This document shows, in pieces, positions 46,101 to 55,559 of a stretch of DNA of 64,000 nucleotides; position 1 is the first letter of the stretch, and the number at the start of each line of letters is the position of its first letter. The notes under the pieces are model-generated. The model was not told the DNA's origin. It saw nothing but the letters and a program-made list of their open reading frames with translations, and ran no database searches. The DNA is from Neptunitalea chrysea (GTDB lineage Bacteria > Bacteroidota > Bacteroidia > Flavobacteriales > Flavobacteriaceae). The stretch lies in contig NZ_BRVP01000016.1 in the NCBI RefSeq assembly GCF_027924145.1, positions 1 through 64,000 on the forward strand. Reading direction: 5' to 3'. Made by a program: the position numbers and the translations under genes.

Positions 46101-46230
46101 CGGTTGCCCCTGGAAGAGGTAGTCCGTCTCCATCTAAAACAGTACCAGTGATTGTTTTTTCTTGTGCAAAACCAAGCTGCACAATTAACACTAGTAAAAG
46201 TGTTAAGAATCCACTAAACTTTGTTCTCAT
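43132..46230 (-). CDS. SusC/RagA-family TonB-linked outer membrane transporter
   Basis: TonB-dependent importer of 1032 residues. Signal peptide 1-23 (LGFAQ); a carboxypeptidase-like regulatory domain at about 27-100 (TVLDGDGLPLPGATVQIKG); the SusC linker DEVVVVGFG at about 103-111 (FG in place of the usual YG); a plug domain to about 235 ending in VLKGASAAVLYGSSAGNGVL; then the beta-barrel, ending in a Phe as required by the BAM machinery (LNVEF). It heads the four-gene unit with susD and two lipoproteins. A possible promoter lies at 46260-46290. Confidence 0.95.
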   Translation of the reverse strand: MRTKFSGFLTLLLVLIVQLGFAQEKTITGTVLDGDGLPLPGATVQIKGKSIGTQTDFDGKYEITASTGEVLVFTYVGFKTQEITVSNQTTIDVTLSLDAQTLDEVVVVGFGIKKERRELIYNTETVDSEVMNMVQPTTASSGLVGKVAGLQINIQNNGVKPSTQVILRGLTSISASNEAAVVIDGSLTNQNAFDALNPNDIESINVLKGASAAVLYGSSAGNGVLVVTTKKGNKNKKFTVGLNSVATFEEVSYMPEFQTEYGSGWQGDYNPIENTNWGPRFDGTMRQIGPTFSDGSYQSVKYAPIANNLRDFYNTGETYQNTVYFSGGDETSSFYASIGKQSTTGTVPKDTFEKTMFRVNASKTIGNLTLNLNTNYYRDETSVVGSTIGSQDRPLYWFILNTPANIPLSRYSDWRNDFYSSPNGYYNGYYQNPYWALDTNRNNDWTDRFTANLSGSWDPYKWLNVVVRLGLNKVQGHGKEWRAEQTYSTDDMIAFASRPDAVSSFVVDNSSQALTYTADLLATGTFDLNDDFNLKTIVGTTQNTYHYHYNAIQANNLSIPGFYDVSNGTGTPDVVVDEAHTRRYAFLSDITLGYKKWLYANVSARYDYTSTLSKGDNNYLYPGGGISFVLTDAVESLKSDILSFAKLSVNNSTVYNDLSAYRINETYSSSSGFPFGDLAGFALSSQTIDENIKKEKLNTSEITLDLSLFKNRLNVTASAYKIITTDLITAITPSYASGATSYLTNIGELENNGLELSLNGTVLKTQDFSWNLNLNITHQETVVNEISDGVTETAVSTNGSVGVYAVEGEAFPQIKGISYERDDQGRIVIDADTGRPIIGDLKNLGKTTPDYTVGLVSVMKYKGFTLSATLDYRTGHVYYSQLADRMEFTGRSMASVSANRQDFVLPNSVINTGTSDNPVYVENTNIAVTGGLQSYWTDHYNLITENYVFDATAVKLRELALNYSFSPKLLDGTFINKLSLGLVARNLLTWLPKENRFSDPEFNNSNSNAIGIGGYSQSPPTRTFGVNLNVEF

Positions 46231-46259
46231 TTTTTAAAATTATTTGAATTAGCTGGCAT

Positions 46260-46290
46260 CAAAAATCTTAAATAGTTGTTAAATATCCAA
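46260..46290 (-). promoter_or_regulatory. Possible susC promoter
   Basis: On the minus strand TTG (46290-46288), 20 nt, then GATTTTTG (46267-46260), one base away from TAnnTTTG at its first position. The leader before the susC ATG at 46230 would be about 25 nt. Confidence 0.4.
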
Positions 46291-46346
46291 TTTTTTGTTT
46301 AGAAAATTTTAATAATTAAAGTTTTGTGAATTACTTAATGGAAAAA

Positions 46347-48020
46347 TTAGAAGAATGTAGAATAACTGATATGTATTTTAGAATTGTTTAATTTTTCATC
46401 AGTTTCATTTGTTAACCCAATGGCGTAATTTAGTTTAAAAATGCTAGTTTTCTTAATAATTCCTATTCCAAGTCCTAAGCCAAACAGGTGGTTTTTGGTG
46501 GATGTTTTTTTGTTTTCAAAGTAGCAAAAATCGGTGATGGAGTGTATGTATAAATTTTTAGATAATAAGCTTCGGTATTCTATGTTAGTTACCGTGTAAA
46601 AATTAGCTGAAATGCTGTTTTCGTCAAATCCTCTTATGCTATTTATGCCGCCCAAAAGATACTGTTCATTCTCTAGATAGTTTTTAGAAAGTAGTGTTTG
46701 GGTGTTGTTTTGAGTGAATAATTTAGAGTTTTCTGTAATATTAAATTGGTGATACGTGTTAAATTCTATGGTTTGCTGTGGGGTTGTTGTGTTGTTAGTT
46801 TTGCGATAGCCGGTTGATGTGATTAGCGATAATTGTTTGGTTTGTGTTAGAGGGTTTAATGTTGGGTTTTCACTATAAGTGTAGCTTAGTCCGTATAACG
46901 TTGTGGTGTAATCTGCAAGGGTTTGAGTGTTGCTGTCTGAAAGGGTGTTGGTTGATTTTATTTGTTGGTATACTCCTCCTAGGTGGTTATTGGTTTTAAT
47001 GGTGTATGAGGGATTGAGTTTGGTTGTTGTGGTGGCATATGTGCTGTCTTGTTTTAATATATTTAAAGAGGTGTTTAAGGATATAGGGGTGTTGAAAAGG
47101 TACGGGAAATTACCTGATGCTGTAAAAGTGCTTTGCGATTCTCCTGTGTTTTTCCAGTATATTTTTATTTCTTCTCCTGTGTTTAGGTTGTTTGTGAGCT
47201 GTATGTTAACGGTTCCGTTAAAGGTTAGTTTGTTGGTTTCTTCGTTGGTGCTAAATCCTAAATAACCATCAAAATAGTTGCTGGTGGTTTTGTTTATATA
47301 TAAGTATAGTTTGGTGGTGTCTTTGGTGAATAGAATTTCTGAGTTTTTCTGTATGGAGGCAAAAGTGAGTTGATTGATTAATTCTGTTTTGGTTTTCGTT
47401 TCTTCAATGCTTAAGGTATTTCCTTTTTTGAGTCTTGCGTAATAGGATAGAAAGCTTTTAGGGAAATTTGTATAGCCTTTAATTAAGATGGTGTCTATTT
47501 TTCGTTTTTCAACAGGTGTTGTTTTAATTGTTGTTGTTAGTGAATCTTTAGATGTGTATAGGTTGGTTAGTGTTACTTTGGTGAAAAGGTAGCCTTTTTG
47601 ATCTAATACTTTTGTGAGGTTGTTTAGTTGGGTTGTTAAATTTTCTGGTGTTGTTAGGATTGGGAATTTTATGTTGTGGAAGTATTGGTTGATGTTTGGC
47701 TGAGAACTGTTTAAGATTATGGTGTTAATTTTGTTGTTTGTTGAGATGTAATAATGGTAGATATTGTTTGTTTGTGATAATGAGTCTATTTTGTGGCTGT
47801 AAAATCCGTGTTCTTCGAGTTTAGATAGAAATGTTTTTACTTCTTGTTGAAGTGATTTAATGTTGTTGTGTTTTTGGGTGTAGTTGATTTCTATGTTATT
47901 TTGTTTGAGTGTTGTACTGTCTGCTATTTTTATTCCAAGTGTTAGTTCTTGTGATAGGGCTGGGTGATAGGTGAAGAGCATGCAAGATAGTAGTAGTGTG
48001 TTTTTTATAAGTGCTTGCAT
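46347..48020 (-). CDS. BamA/TamA-like outer membrane protein (POTRA plus barrel)
   Basis: About 557 residues from the Met at 48020, which gives a good signal peptide (ending HPALSQ). The frame is open to 48089, but the extra residues spoil the signal. The N-terminal half (about 25-230) has POTRA-like repeats, including KIDTILIKGYTNFPKSFLSYY. The C-terminal half is a 16-strand-type barrel with YLLGGINSIRGFDENSI, the conserved RGF loop of Omp85 proteins, and a terminal Phe. Asn and Thr content is very high, and the coding strand is unusually rich in A and C compared with neighbouring genes. Likely an Omp85-family assembly or secretion protein; the client is unknown. Confidence 0.75.
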   Translation of the reverse strand: MQALIKNTLLLSCMLFTYHPALSQELTLGIKIADSTTLKQNNIEINYTQKHNNIKSLQQEVKTFLSKLEEHGFYSHKIDSLSQTNNIYHYYISTNNKINTIILNSSQPNINQYFHNIKFPILTTPENLTTQLNNLTKVLDQKGYLFTKVTLTNLYTSKDSLTTTIKTTPVEKRKIDTILIKGYTNFPKSFLSYYARLKKGNTLSIEETKTKTELINQLTFASIQKNSEILFTKDTTKLYLYINKTTSNYFDGYLGFSTNEETNKLTFNGTVNIQLTNNLNTGEEIKIYWKNTGESQSTFTASGNFPYLFNTPISLNTSLNILKQDSTYATTTTKLNPSYTIKTNNHLGGVYQQIKSTNTLSDSNTQTLADYTTTLYGLSYTYSENPTLNPLTQTKQLSLITSTGYRKTNNTTTPQQTIEFNTYHQFNITENSKLFTQNNTQTLLSKNYLENEQYLLGGINSIRGFDENSISANFYTVTNIEYRSLLSKNLYIHSITDFCYFENKKTSTKNHLFGLGLGIGIIKKTSIFKLNYAIGLTNETDEKLNNSKIHISYSTFF

Positions 48021-48161
48021 GGCTTTGTGTTGTTGTTTTGTTTTAGTGGTTATAACGTTTCTTGTTGGTAAAGTTATATAGAAAATCAAGATAATTTTTT
48101 TTAAAGGAGTGTTTCTTTAAGGATGGGAATAATAAAGGTGTGAAAATTAATCGATTAAGAT

Positions 48162-48191
48162 TTGAATAATTGAAAATAATTTTTACCTTTG
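48162..48191 (+). promoter_or_regulatory. str operon (rpsL) promoter
   Basis: TTTG (48162-48165), 18 nt, TACCTTTG (48184-48191): both elements match the Bacteroidota consensus. The leader is about 50 nt and contains a small CTCT/AGAG hairpin at about 48197-48209. It is probably the main promoter of the whole ribosomal protein cluster. Confidence 0.8.
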
Positions 48192-48246
48192 CCACCCTCT
48201 AAAAAGAGAGTTTATTTAAAATTAAATGTTTATTGTAAAGTAAATT

Positions 48247-48627
48247 ATGCCAACAATTTCACAATTAGTACGAAAAGGAAGAGTCAGTATTACTAAGAAG
48301 AGTAAATCGGCTGCTTTGGATTCGTGTCCTCAAAGAAGAGGTGTTTGTACGCGTGTTTACACAACAACTCCTAAGAAACCGAACTCAGCGATGCGTAAAG
48401 TAGCGCGTGTTCGTTTAACGAATGGAAATGAAGTGAACGCATACATCCCAGGAGAGGGACACAATTTACAGGAGCACTCGATAGTATTAGTAAGAGGCGG
48501 AAGGGTAAAAGATTTACCAGGGGTAAGGTATCACATTGTTCGTGGTGCTTTAGATACCGCTGGTGTTCAAGGTAGAACGCAACGTAGATCAAAATACGGA
48601 GCAAAACGCCCAAAAGATAAAAAGTAA
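48247..48627 (+). CDS. rpsL: 30S ribosomal protein S12
   Basis: Decoding-site ribosomal protein, 126 residues. [12 protein letters not shown] carries the conserved Lys of the streptomycin-sensitivity site (wild type), and [14 protein letters not shown] carries the second such site and the Asp that is methylthiolated in some bacteria. First gene of the cluster; its promoter lies 55 nt upstream of the start and rpsG follows after 22 bp. Confidence 0.99.
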   Translation: MPTISQLVRKGRVSITKKSKSAALDSCPQRRGVCTRVYTTTPKKPNSAMRKVARVRLTNGNEVNAYIPGEGHNLQEHSIVLVRGGRVKDLPGVRYHIVRGALDTAGVQGRTQRRSKYGAKRPKDKK

Positions 48628-48649
48628 TCATAACTTTTAATTAGAAGAA

Positions 48650-49126
48650 ATGAGAAAAAGACAGGCGAAAAAAAGACCACTTTTACCGGATCCAAAATTT
48701 AATGATCAATTAGTTACACGTTTTGTTAATAACTTAATGTGGGACGGTAAGAAGTCGGTTGCTTTTAAAGTGTTCTACGATGCGATTGAAATTGTAGATC
48801 AAAAGAAAAACGACGAAGAAAAAACTGCTTTAGAGATTTGGAAAGATGCGTTATCTAATGTGATGCCTCACGTTGAAGTGAGAAGTCGTAGAGTCGGAGG
48901 TGCTACGTTTCAAATTCCTATGCAGATTAGACCAGATAGAAAAATCTCTATGGCTATGAAGTGGTTGATTGGGTATGCTCGTAAGAGAAATGAGAAATCA
49001 ATGGCTCAGAGGTTGGCTTCAGAAATCTTAGCTGCAGCGAAAGAAGAAGGTGCTGCTGTTAAGAAAAGAGTTGATACTCATAAAATGGCTGAAGCGAATA
49101 AAGCATTCTCACACTTTAGATTCTAA
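48650..49126 (+). CDS. rpsG: 30S ribosomal protein S7
   Basis: Primary 16S rRNA binding protein of the 30S head, 158 residues, beginning [17 protein letters not shown] and containing [20 protein letters not shown]. In E. coli S7 represses its operon by binding between rpsL and rpsG; here that gap is only 22 bp and shows no evident structure. fusA follows after 10 bp. Confidence 0.99.
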   Translation: MRKRQAKKRPLLPDPKFNDQLVTRFVNNLMWDGKKSVAFKVFYDAIEIVDQKKNDEEKTALEIWKDALSNVMPHVEVRSRRVGGATFQIPMQIRPDRKISMAMKWLIGYARKRNEKSMAQRLASEILAAAKEEGAAVKKRVDTHKMAEANKAFSHFRF

Positions 49127-49136
49127 AATATAAAAA

Positions 49137-51263
49137 ATGGGAAGAGATTTAAAATACACCAGAAATATTGGGATTGCAGCACATATTGATGCTGGTAAAA
49201 CAACAACTACAGAGCGTGTTTTGTTTTATGCTGGAGTTAGTCATAAAATAGGAGAGGTGCATGATGGTGCTGCAACTATGGACTGGATGGAGCAAGAGCA
49301 AGAGCGTGGTATTACTATTACCTCTGCGGCTACTACATGTGAGTGGCAGTTTCCAAGAGAAAATGGAGTTCCTACTGAAGATGCTAAAGGTTACCAGTTT
49401 AATATAATTGATACTCCTGGTCACGTTGATTTTACAGTAGAGGTAAACCGTTCGTTAAGAGTTCTTGATGGATTGGTTTTCTTGTTTAGTGCTGTTGATG
49501 GTGTAGAGCCTCAGTCTGAGACTAACTGGAGGTTAGCTGATAATTACAAAGTTCCACGTATGGGGTTTGTAAACAAAATGGACCGTCAGGGTTCTAACTT
49601 CTTAAACGTGTGTAAGCAGGTTAAAGAGATGTTAGGTTCTAATGCGGTGCCAATTGTATTGCCTATTGGTGATGAAGCTGATTTTAGAGGGGTTGTAGAT
49701 TTGGTTAAAAACCGTGCTATTGTATGGCATGAAGATAACTTTGGGTCTACTTTTGATGTAGTTGATATCCCTGCAGATATGGCTGATGAGGTAAGTGAGT
49801 ATAGAGCTCATTTAATTGAAGCAGTTGCTGAGTATGATGAAGAATTAATGGAGAAGTTCTTTGAAGATGAAAACTCTATTACTGAAGATGAGGTTCACGC
49901 TGCATTAAGAGCTGCTGTTATGGATATGGCTATTATCCCAATGACTTGTGGTTCTTCATTTAAAAATAAAGGTGTACAGTTCTTGTTAGATGCTGTGTGT
50001 AGATATTTACCATCTCCTATTGATAAGGATGATATTGTAGGTATTAATCCTGTTACGGAAGAAGAGGTTACTCGTAAGCCATCTGTAAATGATCCGTTTG
50101 CTGCGTTAGCGTTTAAGATTGCGACAGACCCATTTGTTGGTCGTTTAGCGTTCTTCCGTGCGTATTCTGGTCGTTTAGATGCTGGTTCTTATGTGTTGAA
50201 TAACCGTTCTGGTAAAAAAGAGCGTATTTCTCGTATTTACCAAATGCACTCTAACAAACAAAATGCTATTGATTTTATTGAAGCTGGTGATATTGGAGCT
50301 GCTGTAGGTTTTAAAGATATTAAAACTGGAGATACGTTATCTGATGAGAAACATCCTATTGTATTAGAGAGTATGGAGTTTCCTGATCCGGTAATTGGTA
50401 TTGCTGTAGAGCCAAAAACAAAAGCTGATGTAGATAAGTTAGGTATGGCTTTAGCTAAATTAGCTGAAGAAGATCCTACGTTCCAAGTTAAGACTGATGA
50501 GGCTTCTGGGCAAACTATTATCTCAGGAATGGGTGAGTTACACTTAGATATCATCGTTGATCGTTTAAGACGTGAGTTTAAGGTTGAAGTTAACCAAGGT
50601 CAACCACAGGTTGAGTACAAGGAAGCTATTACTGCAGATGCAAATCACAGAGAGGTTTATAAAAAGCAGTCTGGTGGTCGTGGTAAATTTGCTGATATTG
50701 TGTTTACAATGGAGCCTGCTGAAGAAGGTAAAGTTGGACTTGAGTTTGTTAATCAAGTAAAAGGAGGTAACGTACCAAAAGAATATATTCCTAACGTAGA
50801 AAAAGGATTTAAAGAGGCTATGAAGAATGGTCCTTTAGCTGGATTCGAAATGGATGCTATGAAGGTTACCTTAAAAGACGGATCTTTCCACCCTGTGGAT
50901 TCTGATGGTTTATCTTTTGAATTGGCTGCTAAGATGGGGTATAAAGTAGCTGCTAAAGCTGCTAGAGCTGTTGTTATGGAGCCTATTATGAAGTTAGAGG
51001 TGATTACTCCTGAAGAAAATATGGGTGATATTGTTGGTGACTTAAACCGTCGTCGTGGACAAGTTAGTAGTATGGATGATAGAAATGGGGCTAAGTCTAT
51101 TAAGGCTACAGTACCTTTATCTGAAATGTTTGGTTATGTTACTTCTTTAAGAACGTTATCTTCTGGTAGAGCAACTTCAACTATGGAATTTTCTCACTAT
51201 GCTGAAACTCCTTCTAATATCTCTGAAGAGGTAATTAAAAAGGCTAAAGGTGTTGAAGCTTAA
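49137..51263 (+). CDS. fusA: Elongation factor G
   Basis: Translocation GTPase of 708 residues. G1 [13 protein letters not shown] (about 16-28), G2 region [12 protein letters not shown]3 DTPGHVDF and G4 NKMDRQG are all present, followed by domains II-V ending in [17 protein letters not shown]. It is the operon-borne canonical EF-G, with normal length. It lies 10 bp from rpsG and 10 bp from rpsJ. The usual tuf gene does not follow; rpsJ does. Confidence 0.98.
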   Translation: MGRDLKYTRNIGIAAHIDAGKTTTTERVLFYAGVSHKIGEVHDGAATMDWMEQEQERGITITSAATTCEWQFPRENGVPTEDAKGYQFNIIDTPGHVDFTVEVNRSLRVLDGLVFLFSAVDGVEPQSETNWRLADNYKVPRMGFVNKMDRQGSNFLNVCKQVKEMLGSNAVPIVLPIGDEADFRGVVDLVKNRAIVWHEDNFGSTFDVVDIPADMADEVSEYRAHLIEAVAEYDEELMEKFFEDENSITEDEVHAALRAAVMDMAIIPMTCGSSFKNKGVQFLLDAVCRYLPSPIDKDDIVGINPVTEEEVTRKPSVNDPFAALAFKIATDPFVGRLAFFRAYSGRLDAGSYVLNNRSGKKERISRIYQMHSNKQNAIDFIEAGDIGAAVGFKDIKTGDTLSDEKHPIVLESMEFPDPVIGIAVEPKTKADVDKLGMALAKLAEEDPTFQVKTDEASGQTIISGMGELHLDIIVDRLRREFKVEVNQGQPQVEYKEAITADANHREVYKKQSGGRGKFADIVFTMEPAEEGKVGLEFVNQVKGGNVPKEYIPNVEKGFKEAMKNGPLAGFEMDAMKVTLKDGSFHPVDSDGLSFELAAKMGYKVAAKAARAVVMEPIMKLEVITPEENMGDIVGDLNRRRGQVSSMDDRNGAKSIKATVPLSEMFGYVTSLRTLSSGRATSTMEFSHYAETPSNISEEVIKKAKGVEA

Positions 51264-51273
51264 ATTTTAAGAA

Positions 51274-51579
51274 ATGAGTCAAAAAATTAGAATAAAATTA
51301 AAGTCTTACGATCATAATTTAGTAGACAAGTCTGCTGAGAAGATTGTTAAAACGGTAAAAACAACAGGTGCTGTTGTTACGGGACCAATTCCGTTACCAA
51401 CTCACAAAAAGATATTTACTGTATTACGTTCTCCACACGTAAACAAAAAATCTAGAGAGCAGTTTCAATTAAGCTCTTATAAAAGATTATTAGATATCTA
51501 CAGTTCTTCTTCAAAAACGATTGATGCGTTAATGAAGTTAGAGTTACCAAGTGGGGTTGAAGTAGAGATCAAGGTATAA
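51274..51579 (+). CDS. rpsJ: 30S ribosomal protein S10
   Basis: 101-residue S10 (NusE), a 30S head protein that also takes part in antitermination. [25 protein letters not shown] and [28 protein letters not shown] in pieces are diagnostic. Joined to fusA (10 bp) but separated by 138 bp of structured sequence from rplC, so S10 belongs with the str group here rather than heading the S10 operon as in E. coli. Confidence 0.99.
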   Translation: MSQKIRIKLKSYDHNLVDKSAEKIVKTVKTTGAVVTGPIPLPTHKKIFTVLRSPHVNKKSREQFQLSSYKRLLDIYSSSSKTIDALMKLELPSGVEVEIKV

Positions 51580-51588
51580 GTACCATAT

Positions 51589-51690
51589 AGGAGGAAAGAC
51601 TTCTTCCTAAACATGTCCTGAGCTTGTTAGCAAGGGAAAAACGGAAAAAATACATTCAGGGTTAAAATGTGTTTTGACCCTGAATTTTTA
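51589..51690 (+). promoter_or_regulatory. Structured leader/attenuator upstream of rplC
   Basis: Three hairpins in the 138-bp rpsJ-rplC gap. (1) AGGAGGAA 51589-51596 with TTCTTCCT 51601-51608. (2) CTTG 51623-51626 with CAAG 51631-51634, closed by CC/GG across a 4-nt bulge. (3) A 14-bp stem ATTCAGGGTTAAAA (51654-51667) with TTTTGACCCTGAAT (51672-51685) and loop TGTG, followed by TTTTA: terminator-like. The arrangement suits transcription attenuation of the S10 operon by a ribosomal protein. L4 does this in E. coli from a leader before rpsJ. Function is inferred. Confidence 0.6.
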
Positions 51691-51717
51691 ATAACAAATG
51701 TTTAATTAATAATAACT

Positions 51718-52335
51718 ATGTCTGGGTTAATTGGTAAAAAAATCGGAATGACCAGCATCTTTGATGAAAACGGGAAAAATATTCCTTGTACAGTGATTCA
51801 AGCTGGTCCATGCGTAGTTACCCAAGTCAGAACCAAAGAGGTTGACGGGTATGAGGCTCTTCAACTTGGTTTCGATGACAAAGAGGAAAAACGTGCTAAT
51901 AAGGCTGAATTAGGTCATGCTAAAAAAGCTGGTGTTGCTCCTCAAAAGAAAGTTGTTGAATTCCAAGATTTCGAAGAAGGTTATAAATTAGGTGATACTA
52001 TTACGGTAGAGCACTTTAATGAAGGAGAATTTGTATTTGTATCGGGAACATCAAAAGGTAAAGGTTTCCAAGGTGTTGTTAAAAGACACGGTTTTGCCGG
52101 AGTTGGGCAGTCAACTCACGGTCAGCATAACCGTTTAAGAGCTCCTGGTTCTGTTGGTGCTTCATCTTACCCATCACGTGTATTCAAAGGAATGCGTATG
52201 GCAGGTAGAACTGGTGCAAAAAGAGTAACAGTAGAAAACTTAAAAGTATTGAAAGTGGTTGCAGATAAAAACCTTTTAGTTGTTAAAGGGTGTGTTCCTG
52301 GTCACAAAAATGCTTATGTAATCATTGACAAGTAA
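51718..52335 (+). CDS. rplC: 50S ribosomal protein L3
   Basis: Early 23S assembly protein near the peptidyl transferase centre, 205 residues, with [20 protein letters not shown] at the start and the [14 protein letters not shown] and [15 protein letters not shown] loop segments. First gene after the structured leader. Its stop overlaps the rplD start by one base. Confidence 0.99.
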   Translation: MSGLIGKKIGMTSIFDENGKNIPCTVIQAGPCVVTQVRTKEVDGYEALQLGFDDKEEKRANKAELGHAKKAGVAPQKKVVEFQDFEEGYKLGDTITVEHFNEGEFVFVSGTSKGKGFQGVVKRHGFAGVGQSTHGQHNRLRAPGSVGASSYPSRVFKGMRMAGRTGAKRVTVENLKVLKVVADKNLLVVKGCVPGHKNAYVIIDK

Positions 52336-52964
52336 TGGAAGTAGCAGTTTTAAATAGTAATGGAAAAGAAACAGGTAGAAAGGTTGAGCTTTCTAATGCT
52401 GTTTTTGGTATAGAGCCAAACAATCACGCTGTTTACTTAGATGTTAAGCAGTATTTGGCAAATCAACGTCAAGGTACGCACAAGGCTAAAGAAAGAGCTG
52501 AGATTGCAGGTAGTACTAGAAAGATTAAAAAACAAAAAGGAACTGGTACTGCTAGAGCTGGTAGTATTAAATCTCCTGTTTTTGTTGGTGGTGGTAGAAT
52601 TTTTGGACCAAGACCAAAGGATTATACTCAAAAATTGAGTAAAAGTCTTAAGAAGGTTGCTAGAAGATCAGCTTTAAGTTTAAAGGCGAAAGAGCAATCA
52701 ATCTTAGTTTTAGAAGATCTTAATTTTGAAACTCCAAGCACTAAAGAATTCTCTAACGTTTTGAAAGCATTACAGTTAGATGGAAAAAAATCGCTTATAG
52801 TGTTGGGTGATTCAAATAAAAATGTATATTTGTCGTCACGCAATTTAAAAGGATCTGAAGTTGTAACCCCTTCAGAATTAAACACTTACAAGATTGTAAA
52901 TGCAAATAACCTAGTGTTTTTAGAAGGAGCATTAGAAGGAATTGAGTCGAATTTAAGTAAATAA
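52335..52964 (+). CDS. rplD: 50S ribosomal protein L4
   Basis: Exit-tunnel protein of 209 residues, with the long loop GTGTARAGSIKSPVFVGGG and GPRPKDYTQKL. In E. coli L4 is the autogenous regulator of the S10 operon; here it is encoded 617 nt downstream of the start of rplC and its attenuator-like leader. The ATG overlaps the rplC stop (TAATG). Confidence 0.99.
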   Translation: MEVAVLNSNGKETGRKVELSNAVFGIEPNNHAVYLDVKQYLANQRQGTHKAKERAEIAGSTRKIKKQKGTGTARAGSIKSPVFVGGGRIFGPRPKDYTQKLSKSLKKVARRSALSLKAKEQSILVLEDLNFETPSTKEFSNVLKALQLDGKKSLIVLGDSNKNVYLSSRNLKGSEVVTPSELNTYKIVNANNLVFLEGALEGIESNLSK

Positions 52965-52972
52965 GTAACGAA

Positions 52973-53263
52973 ATGAGTGTGTTAATTAAACCAATTATTA
53001 CGGAAAAAGTTACCGCTGATAGCGAAATCAACAACCGTTATGGTTTTTTTGTTGCTACTAATGCAAACAAAGTTGAGATCAAAAAAGCTGTTGAGGCAAC
53101 TTACGGGGTTACTGTAGAAAAAGTTCGTACTATGAATTACGGCCCTGAGAGAAAAACACGTTACACAAAAACCGGAATTCAGCATGGTAAAACAAATGCT
53201 GTTAAGAAGGCGATTGTTCAAGTAGCAGAAGGAGAGACTATCGATTTTTATAGTAATATATAA
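52973..53263 (+). CDS. rplW: 50S ribosomal protein L23
   Basis: 96-residue L23, which lies at the tunnel exit and docks trigger factor and SRP. IKPIITEKVTADSEINNRYGF and the NKVEIKKAVEATYGVTVEKV segment are diagnostic. 8 bp after rplD and 13 bp before rplB. Confidence 0.98.
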   Translation: MSVLIKPIITEKVTADSEINNRYGFFVATNANKVEIKKAVEATYGVTVEKVRTMNYGPERKTRYTKTGIQHGKTNAVKKAIVQVAEGETIDFYSNI

Positions 53264-53276
53264 GTAAAGACGAAAG

Positions 53277-54101
53277 ATGTCAGTTAGAAAATTAAAACCG
53301 ATTACTCCCGGACAGCGATTTAGAGTAGTAAACGAATTTGACGCGATTACTGCTGATAAGCCGGAGAAAAGCTTGCTTGCTCCGTTAAAAAAGTCGGGAG
53401 GTAGAAACAGTCAAGGAAAAATGACTATGCGCTATATTGGTGGTGGTCATAAGAGAAAGTATCGTATTATTGATTTTAAAAGAAATAAAACTGGAGTTGA
53501 GGCTACAGTTGTTTCTATTCAGTACGATCCTAACAGAACTGCTTTCATAGCATTAGTACAGTATACTGATGGTGAGAAAAGTTATGTTATAGCACAAAAT
53601 GGTTTACAGGTAGGGCAAACTATCGTTTCGGGTGCAGATGCTGCTCCAGAAATTGGTAATGCAATGCCGCTAAGTGATATTCCTCTAGGTACTATTGTTT
53701 CTTGTGTTGAATTACGTCCTGGTCAAGGAGCTGTAATGGCGCGTTCTGCAGGAGCTTTTGCTCAGTTAATGGCAAAAGACGGGAAATATGCTACTATTAA
53801 GTTGCCTTCTGGTGAAACTCGTATGGTTTTAGCAGATTGTTTTGCAACGGTTGGGGTAGTGTCTAATTCAGATCATCAGTTAGTTGTTGGTGGTAAAGCT
53901 GGTAGAAGCAGATGGTTAGGAAGAAGACCAAGAACTAGACCAGTAGTAATGAACCCAGTAGATCACCCAATGGGTGGTGGTGAAGGTAGATCTTCAGGAG
54001 GTCACCCAAGATCTAGGAAAGGATTACCGGCTAAAGGATTTAGAACTCGTACTAAGACTAAGGCTAGTAATAAGTATATTGTAGAACGTAGAAAGAAATA
54101 A
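53277..54101 (+). CDS. rplB: 50S ribosomal protein L2
   Basis: 274-residue L2, needed for subunit joining and peptidyl transfer. [33 protein letters not shown] and the C-terminal [21 protein letters not shown] with the conserved His are present. 11 bp before rpsS. Confidence 0.99.
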   Translation: MSVRKLKPITPGQRFRVVNEFDAITADKPEKSLLAPLKKSGGRNSQGKMTMRYIGGGHKRKYRIIDFKRNKTGVEATVVSIQYDPNRTAFIALVQYTDGEKSYVIAQNGLQVGQTIVSGADAAPEIGNAMPLSDIPLGTIVSCVELRPGQGAVMARSAGAFAQLMAKDGKYATIKLPSGETRMVLADCFATVGVVSNSDHQLVVGGKAGRSRWLGRRPRTRPVVMNPVDHPMGGGEGRSSGGHPRSRKGLPAKGFRTRTKTKASNKYIVERRKK

Positions 54102-54112
54102 AACAGTAAGAA

Positions 54113-54391
54113 ATGGCACGTTCACTTAAAAAAGGACCTTTTGTACATTACAGTTTAGATAAGAAAGTACAAGCTAATATAGAGTCAGGTAAGAAAACAG
54201 TTATTAAAACATGGTCTAGAGCTTCTATGATTACTCCAGATTTTGTTGGTCAAACAATAGCTGTTCATAATGGTAAGCAATTTGTTCCTGTGTATGTTAC
54301 AGAAAACATGGTAGGACATAAATTGGGTGAGTTTTCTCCAACAAGATCTTTTAGAGGTCATGCTGGTGCAAAAAATAAAGGAAAAAAATAA
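54113..54391 (+). CDS. rpsS: 30S ribosomal protein S19
   Basis: 92-residue S19 of the 30S head, which contacts the A-site finger. [37 protein letters not shown] and [16 protein letters not shown] are diagnostic. 8 bp before rplV. Confidence 0.99.
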   Translation: MARSLKKGPFVHYSLDKKVQANIESGKKTVIKTWSRASMITPDFVGQTIAVHNGKQFVPVYVTENMVGHKLGEFSPTRSFRGHAGAKNKGKK

Positions 54392-54399
54392 AGTAAGCC

Positions 54400-54807
54400 A
54401 TGGGAGTTCGTAAAAGAAACAAAGCAGAAGAGATAAAAGAAGCTAAAAAGAGTTTAGCTTTTGCTAAGTTGAATAACTGCCCTACTTCTCCTCGTAAAAT
54501 GAGAATCGTTGCAGATTTAGTTAGAGGTCAGAAAGTAGAAAAAGCGCTTGCTATATTGAAATTCAATAGTAAAGAGGCGTCTCGCAAATTAGAGAAACTT
54601 GTGTTGTCTGCTATTGCAAACTGGCAAGCAAAGAATGAAGAGGCAAGTTTAGAGGATGCAGATTTATTCATCAAAGAAATTAGAGTAGACGGTGGTACGA
54701 TGTTAAAAAGATTACGTCCTGCACCACAAGGTCGTGCTCATAGAATTAGAAAACGTTCCAACCACGTAACAGTTGTGCTTGGATCTAATAATAACACTCA
54801 AAGCTAA
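54400..54807 (+). CDS. rplV: 50S ribosomal protein L22
   Basis: 135-residue L22, whose beta-hairpin lines the exit tunnel. [19 protein letters not shown], and the hairpin tip [22 protein letters not shown], given here as its two halves, are as expected. The N-terminus is about 20 residues longer than in E. coli, as is usual in Bacteroidota. 9 bp before rpsC. Confidence 0.98.
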   Translation: MGVRKRNKAEEIKEAKKSLAFAKLNNCPTSPRKMRIVADLVRGQKVEKALAILKFNSKEASRKLEKLVLSAIANWQAKNEEASLEDADLFIKEIRVDGGTMLKRLRPAPQGRAHRIRKRSNHVTVVLGSNNNTQS

Positions 54808-54816
54808 GATAGAGAA

Positions 54817-55539
54817 ATGGGACAAAAGACAAATCCAATCGGAAATCGCCTTGGAATTATCAGAGGATGGGAGTCTAACTGGTATGGAGGAAATGATTAC
54901 GGAGATAAGTTAGCTGAAGATGATAAAATCAGAAAGTATGTTCATGCTCGTTTATCTAAAGCTAGTGTTTCTCGTGTAATTATCGAAAGAACTTTGAAGC
55001 TTGTAACCGTTACTATCACCACGGCTCGTCCAGGTATCATTATTGGTAAAGGCGGTCAGGAGGTAGACAAGCTAAAAGAAGAGCTTAAGAAAATTACCGA
55101 AAAAGAGGTTCAGATTAACATCTTTGAAATTAAAAGACCGGAGCTTGATGCGAATTTAGTTGCTGCAAGTATTGCTCGTCAGATCGAAAATAGAATTTCG
55201 TACAGAAGAGCAATTAAAATGGCTATTGCTGCTGCTATTCGTATGAATGCAGAAGGTATCAAAATTCAAATTTCAGGTCGTTTAAATGGTGCTGAGATGG
55301 CACGTTCTGAATCTTATAAGGAAGGAAGAATTCCTTTATCTACTTTTAGAGCTGACATTGATTACGCACTTGATGAAGCTCATACTACTTATGGTAGATT
55401 GGGTATTAAGGTGTGGATTATGAAAGGCGAAGTGTACGGTAAGAGAGAGTTGTCTCCGCTTGTAGGAATGTCTAAGAAGCAAGGCGGAAAAGGTGGAAAT
55501 AATAATTCCGGGCAAAGAAAATCTCGCCGTAGAAAGTAA
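54817..55539 (+). CDS. rpsC: 30S ribosomal protein S3
   Basis: 240-residue S3 of the mRNA entry site. [20 protein letters not shown], the KH-domain loop [17 protein letters not shown] and the C-terminal [20 protein letters not shown] are conserved. It ends in a basic Gly/Asn/Arg-rich tail. 20 bp before rplP. Confidence 0.99.
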   Translation: MGQKTNPIGNRLGIIRGWESNWYGGNDYGDKLAEDDKIRKYVHARLSKASVSRVIIERTLKLVTVTITTARPGIIIGKGGQEVDKLKEELKKITEKEVQINIFEIKRPELDANLVAASIARQIENRISYRRAIKMAIAAAIRMNAEGIKIQISGRLNGAEMARSESYKEGRIPLSTFRADIDYALDEAHTTYGRLGIKVWIMKGEVYGKRELSPLVGMSKKQGGKGGNNNSGQRKSRRRK

Positions 55540-55559
55540 TTTTATAAAGAAAGGTAAAA

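Noticed and set aside
48021-48089. N-terminal extension of the Omp85-like gene
   Set aside because: It would place a hydrophilic stretch ahead of a normal signal peptide that begins at the Met at 48020.
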